NCBI RefSeq assembly: GCF_024181285.1
Contig: NZ_CP051201.1
Location: 744,001 to 808,000, forward strand
DNA: 64,000 bases
Source of the DNA: Treponema sp. OMZ 790
GTDB taxonomy: Bacteria > Spirochaetota > Spirochaetia > Treponematales > Treponemataceae
Direction of reading: 5' to 3'
Part shown: positions 1 to 9,628 of the stretch, piece after piece
Layout of the letters: each line of letters opens with the position of its first letter
Position numbering within the stretch: position 1 is the first letter of the stretch
Made by a program: the position numbers and the translations under genes
The notes under the pieces: generated by a model
Databases searched by the model: none
What the model was told of the DNA's origin: nothing
Seen by the model: the letters and a program-made list of their open reading frames with translations, nothing else

Positions 1-868
1 AGGTGATGCTTCATTTTTACATACAATGACTGAACGCAAATTCAGATTTGCCATGGATATAGGCACAGAACCCGGAGATTTACAACCAAGACAAAGGTTT
101 ATTTCTGAAGTTTTCGAAAGAAAAATGCCCGGGCACATGCCGGGGCATTTGCCTTCATTTTTACACTTTGCGGCAGGTCTTTGGCCCCATGCTTCAAGCA
201 TTGTCGAACCCGAAAAAGCTCTTAAGGCTTTAAAAGCCGATATCGATACTCTCTTTTTGCAGAAGGCCGAATCGGAAAAGGTTCATCCGGGCTTCCCCTT
301 TTATTGCGCCCTCGGCGAATGCGGGCTTGACCGTTTTTGGAACGGACCTGCTGCTGAAAAAAGAGGCGGGGATTTAAATCCCGATGAAAGAGGAACTGCC
401 GACATAGAAGGAGAGGAATTTTTATTTAGAGAACAGTTAAAAATTGCCAAAGAAAAAAATCTTTCGGTAATAGTCCATTCAAGGGAGGCTTATGAAGATA
501 CTATAAAATGTATTGATGAGATAGGCCATCACAAGGGGATAATTCACTGTTATTCCTACGGTCTTAAAGAGGCTTATTCTTTTTTGGAAAGGGGCTGGTA
601 TATTTCTTTTCCCGGAAACATAACCTATGCAAAGAAGCAGGCCGATAAAGACAGGATTGCCGAGCTTGTGAAGGCTATTCCTTCCGATAAGCTCTTACTT
701 GAAACCGATGCCCCATATCTTGCTCCCGTTCCTTTTAGGGGAAAGATAAATACGCCGCTTTTGATAGAATACACCTATGCAGCCGTTTCAGAAATTTTAG
801 GTAAATCGATGGAAGTCTTGGCCGAACAGGTTTATCAAAACTGCTGTTCCTGTTTTTTGGTAAAGTAA
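1..868 (+). CDS. TatD family metal-dependent hydrolase/DNase (5' end outside window)
   Basis: TatD-type TIM-barrel hydrolase, probably a metal-dependent deoxyribonuclease. Visible family motifs are GECGLD (metal-binding Glu), IVHSREAY and GIIHCYSYG (metal-binding His) and LLETDAPYLAP (catalytic-site Asp) near the C-terminus. The first ATG in frame is at 26, but the frame stays open to base 2. The usual N-terminal metal-ligand pair (HxH, as in DSHCHL) is missing from what is visible, so the true start lies upstream of the window. The gene converges on the next one across a shared hairpin terminator. I am sure of the family but not of the substrate. Confidence 0.85.
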   Translation, partial: GDASFLHTMTERKFRFAMDIGTEPGDLQPRQRFISEVFERKMPGHMPGHLPSFLHFAAGLWPHASSIVEPEKALKALKADIDTLFLQKAESEKVHPGFPFYCALGECGLDRFWNGPAAEKRGGDLNPDERGTADIEGEEFLFREQLKIAKEKNLSVIVHSREAYEDTIKCIDEIGHHKGIIHCYSYGLKEAYSFLERGWYISFPGNITYAKKQADKDRIAELVKAIPSDKLLLETDAPYLAPVPFRGKINTPLLIEYTYAAVSEILGKSMEVLAEQVYQNCCSCFLVK

Positions 869-914
869 GATATTTAAAGAATTCTTTTTTTAGCTGCTAT
901 TTTGTGAATATAAA

Positions 915-949
915 AAAGGCTGCCTTCCCGTGACGGGAAGACAGCCTTT
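915..949. terminator. bidirectional intrinsic terminator
   Basis: A near-perfect stem-loop with arms AAAGGCTGCCTTCCCG and CGGGAAGACAGCCTTT is flanked by A-rich sequence on the left and T-rich sequence on the right. It sits between two convergent genes and can serve both. Confidence 0.85.
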
Positions 950-966
950 ATCTTTAATAAGCTTTT

Positions 967-3900
967 TTAATGTTTAATCAAAACAAATTCGACTCGGCGG
1001 TTTTTCCACCAGTTGTCTTTATCGCTTAAAGAAGCTACGGGCTTTGAGCTTCCCATTCCGACGGAAGAAAGGCGGGAACTTCGCACTCCTTCTTTTACGA
1101 GGAATTGACGTACAGCGTCTGCTCTCAGTTTTGATAAGGGGAGAAGGGCCGTCGTTTCTTCTTTTTCGGTACCGGTTGTAGTGTTTGCGTGTCCTTCAAC
1201 CTGAACCTGATATTCGGGGAATTTGTTTAGGATGACGGCAATACGCTTTAGGATATTCCTATTTTTATCGACAATTGTCTGATTGAGACCGTTAAAGTCG
1301 GCTGCATTTGCTCTAAAAATAATCGACGGTACGGCTATTTTAAGCTTATCCCCGTCCCTTATAACAAGGATGTCTACAGGAATATAGCCCCTGTAAACCG
1401 AGGTTAATCCCACCTTGTCGGTTACGGTAAAGGTAAAAGGATAGTCGGTTGCAGACTGAACCCTTTCGCCTGAAAGAGATCGGCCGTCCCAAATAATCTC
1501 ATTTGTTATTTTTTCTTTTCCGCCTATTTTCCAAAAGAGCTTGCCTCCGTTTTCTTCGGGCTCGGCAATTTCAAACTTCCAGTTTTCGATACCGGCTTTT
1601 GATTCTGCTTTTAGATTTATGTATAGATCGTCATCGGTGCCGTCATTATCGGGACTAAAGTACTTGGGTCTTGTACTGACACCTATTTTAGGTTCTTTGG
1701 TTGAAAGGATGAAGGCATCGGTAAAGGCCGTTACAATATCGCCTTTTTTGTACTCTATGTACATGGTTGCCATGTACCTGCCGTCAGGAGCCTTAGAGTT
1801 TCCGCTATTGCCGTCCCATACAAGTTTTTTAGGCAGCTTTTCTTCTTTTTTGGAGCTCCATTCGGCAAAAACCTTTCCGCTTTCCACATCCGAAACCTGT
1901 ATATTCCAGTTGTCGATTTCGGCATCAATATTGGTAAGAACCGAAATGTTTTGAACATCCTTTATTCCGTTGCCTGTGGGTGAAAATACCTTGTGTTCGG
2001 CGGTTATATAGCCCTTGGCTTGACGGCGGTCTACAATGATGCCTTCAAGTTTTTGGACGGTTTTGTTTCCGGCCTCATCTTCGGCTTCGGCTATGTAGGT
2101 GTATTTTTCGTCAGGCACCTTATTGCCGGTATCGTCATCTGCTTCCCAGATAAACTTATCCGCCTTATCCTTCCACCTTAGGGTTTTTACCGTTTTGTTT
2201 TTTGAATCGACAAATCGGCCTGTCCATTCTTTTTCGGAAGAAGAAATTTGACCTATGGGAAGGTTGGGCTTATTGTTTCCTTCTACAGGAGAAAAGGCCA
2301 GATAGGGAGCCGAAATCTGAATTTCCGGATAAACCGTGTCTATCATTATCGATGAAATAACGGATTTTGCCTTGTTTTTATTTGCAAGTTCAACTTCAAA
2401 TTCGGCAGAGTAAAGTCCGTCGGGTACTATCGGTTTCTCATCAGCTTGACCGTTCCAAGTTATTTTCTTTGGAGGGGTATTGCCCTTGTAGGTCTTGATA
2501 AGCTTGCCCTTTGAATCTTTAATGTTTACCGCGTATGAGTCTACCTTAGTTTTTGATTTTACGACAGGATAGAATTCTATGCTGTCCTTTACCCCGTCAT
2601 TGTTGGGAGAAAAGGCCGTATAATTTGATTGAAGAATGATATCGGCTTTTTCGGTATTAAGTTCTACAAGCACGGCATTTGAAAGAGCTTCGTTTTGAGC
2701 CTCGTCAACTCCCCTTAATACATAGATGTACTTACCGTCTTCGGCAAAGCTGCCGTCGGTTTTTCTTCCGTTCCACTCAAATTGAGGCGGGAGTTTATCG
2801 CCGAAGCTGTTTGTAAAAATCGGTGTGCCGGCAGGTTTGCCTGCAAGGATATCGGCAGTATTGCCTGCAAGGCTGTCTTCGCTTGAGGCCCTATATATTT
2901 CTGCAATCCATGTTCCCGGTTTTTCTTCCTTGTGAGTAAAAATGAGAGTATCGAGCTCTCCGTCCCCGTCGGGAGAAAAGAGCTTTTGAGATGCAGAGGC
3001 TTCGGCCTTGGGCGGTGTAATGTCCAAGGTGAATGATGGTGTTTGAGTTGAAGGAGCATGTCCGTTTATATACCTTGCTGAAATAAAGGCCTTGTACGAG
3101 CCTTCCGGCAAGAGCTTTCCTTCCTCGTCCTTTCCGTCAAAGGTTTTAGGCTCGATTTTTGACGGGCTGCCTGCATATGTTTTTACGGCTGCTCCAGCCT
3201 GATTTTTTACTTCAATCTTCCATTCTTCAAGACCCTTGGTAATCGGAATAGAAGGAATGAAGTTTATCTTGTTATTCGATTTGCTTGCAGGAGAAAAAGC
3301 ATTTTTATCGATATTTATGTTAATCGAGGGTTTGTAGGTGTCTACAATTATATTTGAAAGATTAGAGACCGTTTTGTTTTTTGCCCTGTCCATGGATTCT
3401 ATTTTGTAGCTGTAAACTCCGTCCGGTACAAAAATTCCTGCATCGTCTTTTCCGTCCCAGCTTAAGGGAGAAAGAGCCTTATCCTTAACTTGAATTGTTC
3501 TTATAACCTTGCCTTGAGCATTGCTGATACTTGCCGTCCAAAGGTCTTCATTTGAACCTGTGTTGTCGAAAACAAAGACATCCTTGTTTCCGTCACCGTC
3601 AGGACTGAAGATGAGGGCTTCCTGAGTTTGCGGTTTATTAAATGTGAGAGAAGGAGGCGTCTTATCTATATGCACCGTGTAAATTTGAGACTCTGATTTA
3701 TTTTTGTTGTCATCCTGCGCTCTTATTATAAAACTGTACTTGCCGTCAGGGGCTGTTTCGCCCGAATCTGTGCGTCCGTCCCAGCGGAGGGCGCCGGGTA
3801 CTTCAACGCCTTCTTTGGATTTTCCTAAGAGTTTAAAAAACGAGGCCGCATCCTTCATTTCGCGTAAGGGGATTTTATTGGAAATTGTGCGGACAGTGTT

Positions 3901-5079
3901 TCCTTTTTCATCCTTTATTTCGCAGCTCCAAGCCGTTACATACCGCTTGTCCGTAATTTTTAAGGGGATTTCCATGGCATCGTTTTCTCCGTCATTATTG
4001 GGAGAAAAATATAGGATGCCGCTTTCGGGCATTTCGGCTTGAATTTTAGGTCCTTCGTTGTCCTTTAGGCCGAAGTGAACGTTGACCCCTCCGCCGAATG
4101 CCCAAATTCCGTTATGGAAGGGCTTTGCAGCAAATTCGGGGCGGATTTCGTTTTCTTCCCAGCCGTTTTTCTTTAAAAAGGAATCCTTTGTTCCTTGAGA
4201 TTTGATTTTTATATTTACCCCGATGTTAAAGGAGGGGATGAAGCTTTGTTTTTTGCGGATTGCTTCAAGCGTGTTGATGACAAAGCCTGTTTTAAAGGAT
4301 ATCATGTCGGCCATGAGCATGTGAAGCCCGGTATTGATGACAAGATTTTGGAAAAACGGAGCTGAAAGGTCTGCATGCATTCCGAGTTGGAAGCCGTCAA
4401 TATCTACCAAGGTTGCAGCGAAGCCTGCCCGAGGAGTGATTATTGCAGGGCTTCCGCTTGAAGCTCCTCCCTTTATTCCGGTTGCCTTGGGATTGTAAGT
4501 TTTGCCCAAACCGGTTATTGAAACTCCCAGCTTGGAGTTTTTTAAAAATCCGAGATCGCCGAACATATAAAGGGCTCCTATATCGAGACCAAGCCCCCAG
4601 TCCTTTCCGAAGTCGGCATAAGAGCCTACGCCTACTAAAAGTTTTTCGGTTAAATCCTTTGAATATGAAAAGCGCAAGCCTCCCATTGTTCCAAGTTTTA
4701 AGGAATTAAATTCGGCATTTAAAAAATGAAGGCTTCCTGCGAGGTTTCCCCATCTAAAGGGGTAGAGGAGGGCAGCATTGGCTGCGTGGCCGAAGCCTTT
4801 TTCTTTGCCGAGCCCTGCAATCAAAAAGTATGAAGCGTCCAGAATCGGCCTTTGTTCGGCCCCGCCTAGGGCCGGGTTGACAGCCAAACTGCCTGGCACC
4901 GTATCTCCGAAGGGGCCTCCCGTAACCGAGTTCTGTCCTCCGGCAACCGCCGGGGATTGCAGTGTAAGTTTTTCTTCCCCCCCGGGAAGAGGATCATAGG
5001 CAAAAACCGCCGTTCCGATCAAAAAAAAACATAAAACAAAAAAAACTTTCGCTTTTAAACCGAATTTAAAAAAAAACAT
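967..5079 (-). CDS. large envelope protein: N-terminal barrel-like region, eight FSP/DG repeat modules, C-terminal OmpA domain
   Basis: The protein has 1370 residues. Residues 1-27 are a signal peptide ending AVFA. Residues 28-345 are glycine-rich and beta-rich, with NPALGG and alternating hydrophobic strands, resembling the PorV/UPF0164 outer-membrane families of treponemes. From about 355 to 1240 there are eight modules of roughly 100 residues. Each opens with an FSP motif (for example FSPNNDGEND, FSPDGDGNKD, FSPDNDGTDD) and includes an Ig/FlgD-like stretch such as WDGKDDAG and VPDGVYSYKI. Five or six of the eight keep the DGxxD acidic pattern suggestive of calcium binding. The last 110 residues are an OmpA-type peptidoglycan-binding domain (VEGHANTTTG, LRADAVRQFL, NRRVEFV). 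The start is supported by AAAGGAG at 5087-5093. The role is presumably linking the outer membrane to the cell wall; the partner is unknown. Confidence 0.85.
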   Translation of the reverse strand: MFFFKFGLKAKVFFVLCFFLIGTAVFAYDPLPGGEEKLTLQSPAVAGGQNSVTGGPFGDTVPGSLAVNPALGGAEQRPILDASYFLIAGLGKEKGFGHAANAALLYPFRWGNLAGSLHFLNAEFNSLKLGTMGGLRFSYSKDLTEKLLVGVGSYADFGKDWGLGLDIGALYMFGDLGFLKNSKLGVSITGLGKTYNPKATGIKGGASSGSPAIITPRAGFAATLVDIDGFQLGMHADLSAPFFQNLVINTGLHMLMADMISFKTGFVINTLEAIRKKQSFIPSFNIGVNIKIKSQGTKDSFLKKNGWEENEIRPEFAAKPFHNGIWAFGGGVNVHFGLKDNEGPKIQAEMPESGILYFSPNNDGENDAMEIPLKITDKRYVTAWSCEIKDEKGNTVRTISNKIPLREMKDAASFFKLLGKSKEGVEVPGALRWDGRTDSGETAPDGKYSFIIRAQDDNKNKSESQIYTVHIDKTPPSLTFNKPQTQEALIFSPDGDGNKDVFVFDNTGSNEDLWTASISNAQGKVIRTIQVKDKALSPLSWDGKDDAGIFVPDGVYSYKIESMDRAKNKTVSNLSNIIVDTYKPSININIDKNAFSPASKSNNKINFIPSIPITKGLEEWKIEVKNQAGAAVKTYAGSPSKIEPKTFDGKDEEGKLLPEGSYKAFISARYINGHAPSTQTPSFTLDITPPKAEASASQKLFSPDGDGELDTLIFTHKEEKPGTWIAEIYRASSEDSLAGNTADILAGKPAGTPIFTNSFGDKLPPQFEWNGRKTDGSFAEDGKYIYVLRGVDEAQNEALSNAVLVELNTEKADIILQSNYTAFSPNNDGVKDSIEFYPVVKSKTKVDSYAVNIKDSKGKLIKTYKGNTPPKKITWNGQADEKPIVPDGLYSAEFEVELANKNKAKSVISSIMIDTVYPEIQISAPYLAFSPVEGNNKPNLPIGQISSSEKEWTGRFVDSKNKTVKTLRWKDKADKFIWEADDDTGNKVPDEKYTYIAEAEDEAGNKTVQKLEGIIVDRRQAKGYITAEHKVFSPTGNGIKDVQNISVLTNIDAEIDNWNIQVSDVESGKVFAEWSSKKEEKLPKKLVWDGNSGNSKAPDGRYMATMYIEYKKGDIVTAFTDAFILSTKEPKIGVSTRPKYFSPDNDGTDDDLYINLKAESKAGIENWKFEIAEPEENGGKLFWKIGGKEKITNEIIWDGRSLSGERVQSATDYPFTFTVTDKVGLTSVYRGYIPVDILVIRDGDKLKIAVPSIIFRANAADFNGLNQTIVDKNRNILKRIAVILNKFPEYQVQVEGHANTTTGTEKEETTALLPLSKLRADAVRQFLVKEGVRSSRLSSVGMGSSKPVASLSDKDNWWKNRRVEFVLIKH

Positions 5080-5125
5080 ATTAGAGCTCCTTTAAAAGCA
5101 AATATAACTGTTTAGTAAAACATAT

Positions 5126-5153
5126 ATTATAGTAAAACTGTTACGAAAATCAA
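5126..5153 (-). promoter_or_regulatory. predicted sigma-70 promoter of the OmpA-type envelope gene
   Basis: On the minus strand TTGATT (5148-5153) is followed after 16 bases by TATAAT (5126-5131). This lies about 47 bases upstream of the ATG. The -10 is perfect and the -35 matches four of six positions. Confidence 0.55.
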
Positions 5154-5273
5154 TTCCTTAATCTATAAATAAATTCTAGAAAATTGAAATTAAGCTTATG
5201 GTGTACTCAAGTTTATAATATTTACCTAATATCTCAAAAAAGTGAAAAAAATAATTTTTTAAGAATTTAAGTC

Positions 5274-5302
5274 TTGACAAATTAATATATGTATGATAAA
5301 GT
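5274..5302 (+). promoter_or_regulatory. candidate promoter of the Rhs/secretin operon
   Basis: A perfect TTGACA (5274-5279) is followed after 17 bases by TAAAGT (5297-5302), which matches four of six -10 positions. It is the best promoter in the AT-rich 5080-5387 gap and faces the lipoprotein operon. The -10 assignment is uncertain because TATGAT lies nearby at an unsuitable spacing. Confidence 0.45.
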
Positions 5303-5387
5303 TTACAAATCAGCCGTTTTTGTGTACATATCATTTTTCCCCTGCAACATAACGGTTAATACTTTTATTTTTAGGAAAATTGTTTTG

Positions 5388-5978
5388 ATGAAAGACAAAA
5401 AATATAGACCTCTATTCTGTTTGTTTCTCTTAACTTTGGTACTTGCAAGCGGCTGTTCAAGTGTGTGGAGCAAAAAGTACAAAGACGATGCGGGCGTAAT
5501 GTACGGAATGATATATGATGAGAATGAAGAAGGTGTACCCTTAGTAAGTGTAAAAGTGAACGGGCGGTTAAAGGCTGTTTCAGACGGGCAGGGGCGGTTT
5601 ATCTTGAAATTTTTATATGCAGACATACAGGATAAAAAAGAACAAAAAATAGAATTTGAAAAAGAAGGTTATGAGAAATTGGAGGAAGTATTTTATTATG
5701 AACCGATGAGCCTATTGCATATAAAGATGGAAAGCGGAGAAGAGATAATAAAAAAAGCTGAAACAGCCTTAGATGAAAAAGATTATTTGAGAGCAGAAGA
5801 ATTGCTTGAAAGATCTATAAATATAGAAGATCTTCGGGATGGAAGCCTTTTTTTAAAAGCAGTGATTAGATATAAAGAAGGTAAGAAAAAAGAAGCAGGC
5901 GAGTTATTGGAAAAAATAAAAGAAAAAGATGATAAAAGCGTAAAAGAATTTTTAAGAAAATTAAAGTCAGAAGGATAA
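5388..5978 (+). CDS. lipoprotein with carboxypeptidase-regulatory-like domain and TPR-like tail
   Basis: The ATG at 5388 gives a classical lipoprotein signal: basic N-terminus, hydrophobic stretch, lipobox LASGC. An upstream in-frame ATG at 5289 would bury the signal peptide behind 33 residues and overlap the promoter, so I reject it. After the lipid-anchored Cys comes a short beta-sandwich resembling the carboxypeptidase regulatory domain (YGMIYDENEEGVPL, VSDGQGRFILKF, FEKEGYEKL). A helical lysine/glutamate-rich end looks like TPR helices (AETALDEKDYLRAEELLERS). It is first in a tightly spaced operon ending with the giant Rhs gene, so an envelope role in that system is inferred. Isoleucine is mostly ATA, unlike the 43-63 kb genes. 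Confidence 0.75.
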   Translation: MKDKKYRPLFCLFLLTLVLASGCSSVWSKKYKDDAGVMYGMIYDENEEGVPLVSVKVNGRLKAVSDGQGRFILKFLYADIQDKKEQKIEFEKEGYEKLEEVFYYEPMSLLHIKMESGEEIIKKAETALDEKDYLRAEELLERSINIEDLRDGSLFLKAVIRYKEGKKKEAGELLEKIKEKDDKSVKEFLRKLKSEG

Positions 5979-5987
5979 GTTTAATAC

Positions 5988-6662
5988 ATGGAAAAAGAAA
6001 ACTGTAAAAGCTTATCAAAAACGATTATAAAATTTTCTGTTATATCTGCTATAATTATAGTGTTTTTTTGTTTTAATCTTTATGTAGTTTTTCAAATAAA
6101 GAAAGAACAAGAAGAAAAATTAAAACATATCATTACATTGCTTGAACATACGGAAAAAAATATAATCGATCAGATAGAACATAATCGGGACGAACTAAAT
6201 ACAAAAATCGATATAAACACTGAAAGCATATTAAAAGAAATAAAAGAAGTTAAAAAACTATTAACAGTTCAAGATAGTGAAATACAAGTAAAACTAAAAA
6301 ATATATTATTACGTCAAAAAAGAATAAATGAAAGTGACAGAAAAAACGAAATGAGATTGATATATGCAGACGGTGTATTGGAAAAAAAAGAAGCGGAAGC
6401 GTATAATTTATTAAAAGAAAGAAAATATGCAGCAGCATATAAGATATACAACGAAATAAAAGAAAGCGATCCTGAAAGATTGAGTGCAAGATATTACGGT
6501 GTTTATTCATTATTTTATTCTAATGAAATGAATAAAGAGAATTATGACTATATATTAAAAGAAATAAGTTTTTTGAGAGAAAAAGGAATGGAAGAAGATG
6601 CATTTAAAATAATTGAAAATTTTATAAAAAGAGAAAAGGCGATAAACAATGAACAAATGTAA
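5988..6662 (+). CDS. membrane-anchored coiled-coil protein with TPR-like C-terminus
   Basis: A single N-terminal membrane segment at about residues 11-34 (IIKFSVISAIIIVFFCFNLY) is followed by a long charged coiled coil, about 35-125. A helical region from about 130 (EAEAYNLLKERKYAAAYKIY) resembles one or two TPR hairpins. No lipobox or enzymatic motif is visible. AAGGAT precedes the ATG. It lies 9 bases after the lipoprotein and overlaps the next reading frame by 14 bases, indicating co-expression. A bridging or scaffold role at the inner membrane is a guess from topology only. Confidence 0.7.
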   Translation: MEKENCKSLSKTIIKFSVISAIIIVFFCFNLYVVFQIKKEQEEKLKHIITLLEHTEKNIIDQIEHNRDELNTKIDINTESILKEIKEVKKLLTVQDSEIQVKLKNILLRQKRINESDRKNEMRLIYADGVLEKKEAEAYNLLKERKYAAAYKIYNEIKESDPERLSARYYGVYSLFYSNEMNKENYDYILKEISFLREKGMEEDAFKIIENFIKREKAINNEQM

Positions 6663-7662
6663 GAGTTTAATATTAGCTATAATAATAATTTTTATAAGAT
6701 TGGAAGCTGAACAAGTATATATAGCGCCTTTATTGAGCGTTGAAGAGGGAGAAGAAAGTTATGAAACAGATGATAAATTCCGTGATGATATACATGAAAG
6801 CATAGAAGAACAAAAAGAATTTTTAGGTGTAGAAATAATAAAAACTTCAAAAAAAGTAAAACAGATAAGATCTTCCTATGATGCGTTAAAGTTATGTAAA
6901 GAAGAAAAATAACATATTTGATATACGGCTGGATAAAGAAAACCGAATACACATACGAAGGTGAATTAAAATTTTGACGGCGAGGGAAGGAAAAATATAT
7001 TTACCGTGTATGAAAAAGACGGGATACAGAATTATGAAAGATTTATAAAAAACATAAGTAAAAAAGTTTTGGACAGTTTACATGAAATTTTTTATATTCC
7101 GCAGCAGGAGGAAGTAGAAAAATACAGCAAAATAAATGTAGAGGCATATATCGGGTATTGGACATTTATGAATAAGGCATGGGTAAAGTACATGAGCGGG
7201 ACTATCGGGATAGGAGGCAGTTTTGAAATAATACCTGATGACAGCGTGTTTTTTATAAAAACATATCCGGTTTATTTTTCCGTAGGGCTATCATTGGATT
7301 ATAGATTAGGAGTAAACCGTAAAGAAGCGTTAAAAAGTTATTTAAATAATCTTAATGCCATAGGGTATACCAACATATATATGAACTTTTATGATATTCA
7401 TAGAATTTACGGCAAGGCCGGGGTTCTATACGGGCTGGATATAGTGTCATATCAAGACAAATATTCGGACGGTAAAGTTAATACATCGGGAGCCGTTGGG
7501 ATAATTACGGGAATTGGTTATAAGTACTCGGTAAATGATAAGATAAAAATAATGTTTGCAAACGAATTTGAGTTTGTATTCTATAAAAAAGTCATGAGTA
7601 AGTATATAGGCAAGATAGGTGTTGAAGTGGAAGTTTTTAAAAAGGAGTATAAAAGAAGATGA
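6649..7662 (+). pseudogene. exported outer-membrane barrel-like protein disrupted by two frameshifts
   Basis: Two same-frame ORFs, 6649-6912 and 7006-7662, belong to one gene of about 338 codons. The segment between them reads sensibly only in another frame (ITYLIYGWIKKTEYTYEGELKF). Adding one A to the A-run at 6905-6909 and removing one T from the run at 6972-6975 would restore an uninterrupted protein. It starts with a signal sequence (MNKCKSLILAIIIIF...). The second half alternates hydrophobic and polar residues with many Tyr/Gly (GTIGIGGSF, VYFSVGLSLDYRLG, GIITGIGYKYS), as in a beta-barrel or periplasmic beta protein. The family is not recognised. Both lesions are in homopolymers, so decay, phase variation and assembly error are all possible. 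Confidence 0.65.
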
Positions 7663-8415
7663 GAGGTAAAATATTAAAATCTCTTATAATAATTATTGTA
7701 ATTTTTAATGGTGCATGCGGTACAGGCGTATATGAGATAGTATCGCGGGATCAAAGAGACCCTGATAATTTTTATGTAAATGTAGATTCTTTTAGTGAAG
7801 AGAATGTAATAAGATGCGTTTGGGAAGAAGATGAAAGGTGTGATAAATATGTCTTGATGAGAAGTGAAGATAAAAGCGTATTAAAGTTTAAAGAAGTATA
7901 CAATGGAGAAGATAAAGAATATGAAGATAGGGTACTAAAGGAAGATACAAGATATATCTATAGGCTTGATAAGATTAGAGGAAAAAAAAGATTTTCAGGG
8001 AAAGTGCATTACATGGGTATATACAGTAAACAGGTAAAAGATGTATATGAACCCAACGACAGAAAAGAAAAGGCCGTATTATTGCAAAACGATAAACAAG
8101 GAAATGTATACTATTATAGATCGCATGAAGGAACCGTTTTAGAGGATGAGGATTGGTACAAGGTAAGAATCCCTGCAAAAAGACAGGCCAAGATAGCAAT
8201 AGTATACGATGCAGCTAATTTACCTTTATAATAACAAAACCGTATAACGGCAGCAGTGAAAAGCCTGCAACTAATGCGGTTATCATAATAAAAATGATAC
8301 GGATGGAGAAAAAGAATTAAGCTTTAAAATATCGCTGGATAGAAATATAGTGGTAAGCGGTAGTGCAGGTGGAGAATGCTATCCGTATACGTTAAGGCTT
8401 TTATCAATAGAATAG
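7659..8415 (+). pseudogene. lipoprotein gene with two frameshifts near its 3' end
   Basis: The intact part (7659-8231) is a 190-residue lipoprotein with lipobox NGAC. It carries a fibronectin-like region (CVWEEDERCDKYVLMRSEDKS, EDTRYIYRL) and a possible C-terminal jelly-roll (YEPNDRKEKAVLL, DEDWYKVRIPAKRQAKIAI), the latter like bacterial pre-peptidase C-terminal domains. The reading frame then breaks at a T-run near 8225 and an A-run near 8290. Adding one base at each gives a continuous end (FIITKPYNGSS, DGEKELSFKISLD, YTLRLLSIE) with a stop at 8413-8415. It overlaps the preceding gene by 4 bases and is followed 10 bases later by the secretin gene. Confidence 0.65.
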
Positions 8416-8425
8416 GAAAGAAATA

Positions 8426-9628
8426 ATGAAAAAGAAGGCAGTTTTATTTATATTATTTTTCTCGGTATGTATGCTATATGGGCAAGAAGGAGTTAAAGAT
8501 ACAAAAAGTGAAAAATATGAATTAAAGTATATTGAAGTAAAAAGATTTATAGATGCATTGCCTGAAGAACTGAAAAAAAATAAGATAAATATATTGCCGG
8601 ATATAAACGGATTTGTAATAAAAGGAAACAAAGAAGATCAAAAAATAGTAAATGAATATATCAAAATATTGGATACGGAAAGAAAAGAAAAAGAAGTATT
8701 ATTAAAGTATATATCTTCGGAAGAATTATTAAAGCATCTTCCGCCTGCGGTAAGTAAAGAAAGTATAGTCTTGACCGGAAATCCTAATCTTATATTTTTT
8801 AGAGGAAACGATATAAAAAAGGAAAAGTTTTTAAAGGAATTGGAACTTATAGATAGGCCTAAAGCACAGATAAGATATCAGCTTTTGGTAGTACAATACG
8901 AAAAAAGTGAAAACATAAATTGGGCAAAAAGTCTTGAAGTCAAAAAAGCTAAGGGAAAGCCTATTAACGAGTTTTCAGGCGTAATGAGTAATATATTTAA
9001 TATAAACTTTGATATAGTCAGTAAATTCGGCTATCAATTTATAGCAAAACTTAATTTTGAACTGGCTGAAAACAAGGCAAGGGTTTTAGCGGATACGACA
9101 TTAAACGGAATAACGGGAGAAGAAGTAAGATTCCAAAATACCAATACATTCAGATATATAGATAAAACCCTTGATTCAAACGGTAAGCCCCTGTACGGTT
9201 CGATGAGAGAGATAACGTCGGGTTTATTACTTAACATAAAAGGTAATGTATCCGGAGACGAAATGATAACCATGGAAGTAAATGCACAAGTGTCAAAACA
9301 GGGTTCAGGAGGAGTGACAAGCGGAGTTTTACCTCCCACATCGGAAAAAATAGTAAAAACAAAAGTGCGTACTCCTTCCGGTAAACCGATTATCATAGGC
9401 GGCTTATTACAGGTTGAACAAAACTCAAGCGAAAAAAAGATTCCCGGTTTAGGAGACATACCGATAGCAGGCTTAGCTTTTAAAGATATAAACGGCTCTG
9501 AAACTGTAACTGAAATGGTCATCTACATAGTGCCGTATTTACACCGAGAAAAAGGGCAGAAAGAAAGACGCGGAGAAAGGCTTATAAGGCTCTATAAAAA
9601 ATACATAGAAGGAGAAGATAAAGAATGA
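8426..9628 (+). CDS. secretin-like outer-membrane channel protein (GspD/PilQ-type C-domain)
   Basis: The protein has 400 residues with a signal peptide (MKKKAVLFILFFSVCMLYGQ). Residues about 30-150 hold small alpha/beta segments like secretin N-domains (YIEVKRFIDALPEEL, VIKGNKEDQKIVNEYIKIL). From about 180 there is a secretin C-domain with the family signatures TPSGKPIIIGGLLQ and IPGLGDIPIAGLAFKD and a closing strand MVIYIVPYLH. At 400 residues it is shorter than typical GspD. No ATPase, pseudopilin or inner-membrane platform gene lies nearby. It overlaps the following lipoprotein by the ATGA arrangement, and both sit directly before the giant Rhs gene. A fragment of a second copy lies at 27238. 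Export of the Rhs protein is an inference from this pairing. Confidence 0.85.
   Translation: MKKKAVLFILFFSVCMLYGQEGVKDTKSEKYELKYIEVKRFIDALPEELKKNKINILPDINGFVIKGNKEDQKIVNEYIKILDTERKEKEVLLKYISSEELLKHLPPAVSKESIVLTGNPNLIFFRGNDIKKEKFLKELELIDRPKAQIRYQLLVVQYEKSENINWAKSLEVKKAKGKPINEFSGVMSNIFNINFDIVSKFGYQFIAKLNFELAENKARVLADTTLNGITGEEVRFQNTNTFRYIDKTLDSNGKPLYGSMREITSGLLLNIKGNVSGDEMITMEVNAQVSKQGSGGVTSGVLPPTSEKIVKTKVRTPSGKPIIIGGLLQVEQNSSEKKIPGLGDIPIAGLAFKDINGSETVTEMVIYIVPYLHREKGQKERRGERLIRLYKKYIEGEDKE

Noticed and set aside
5289..5387. Longer start for the first lipoprotein of the Rhs operon.
   Set aside because: It overlaps the candidate promoter and hides the lipobox signal peptide behind 33 residues.
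9034..9522. Long antisense frame over the secretin gene, and similar ones over the Rhs and aspA genes.
   Set aside because: No start signals or recognisable domains; explained by codon bias of the real gene on the other strand.
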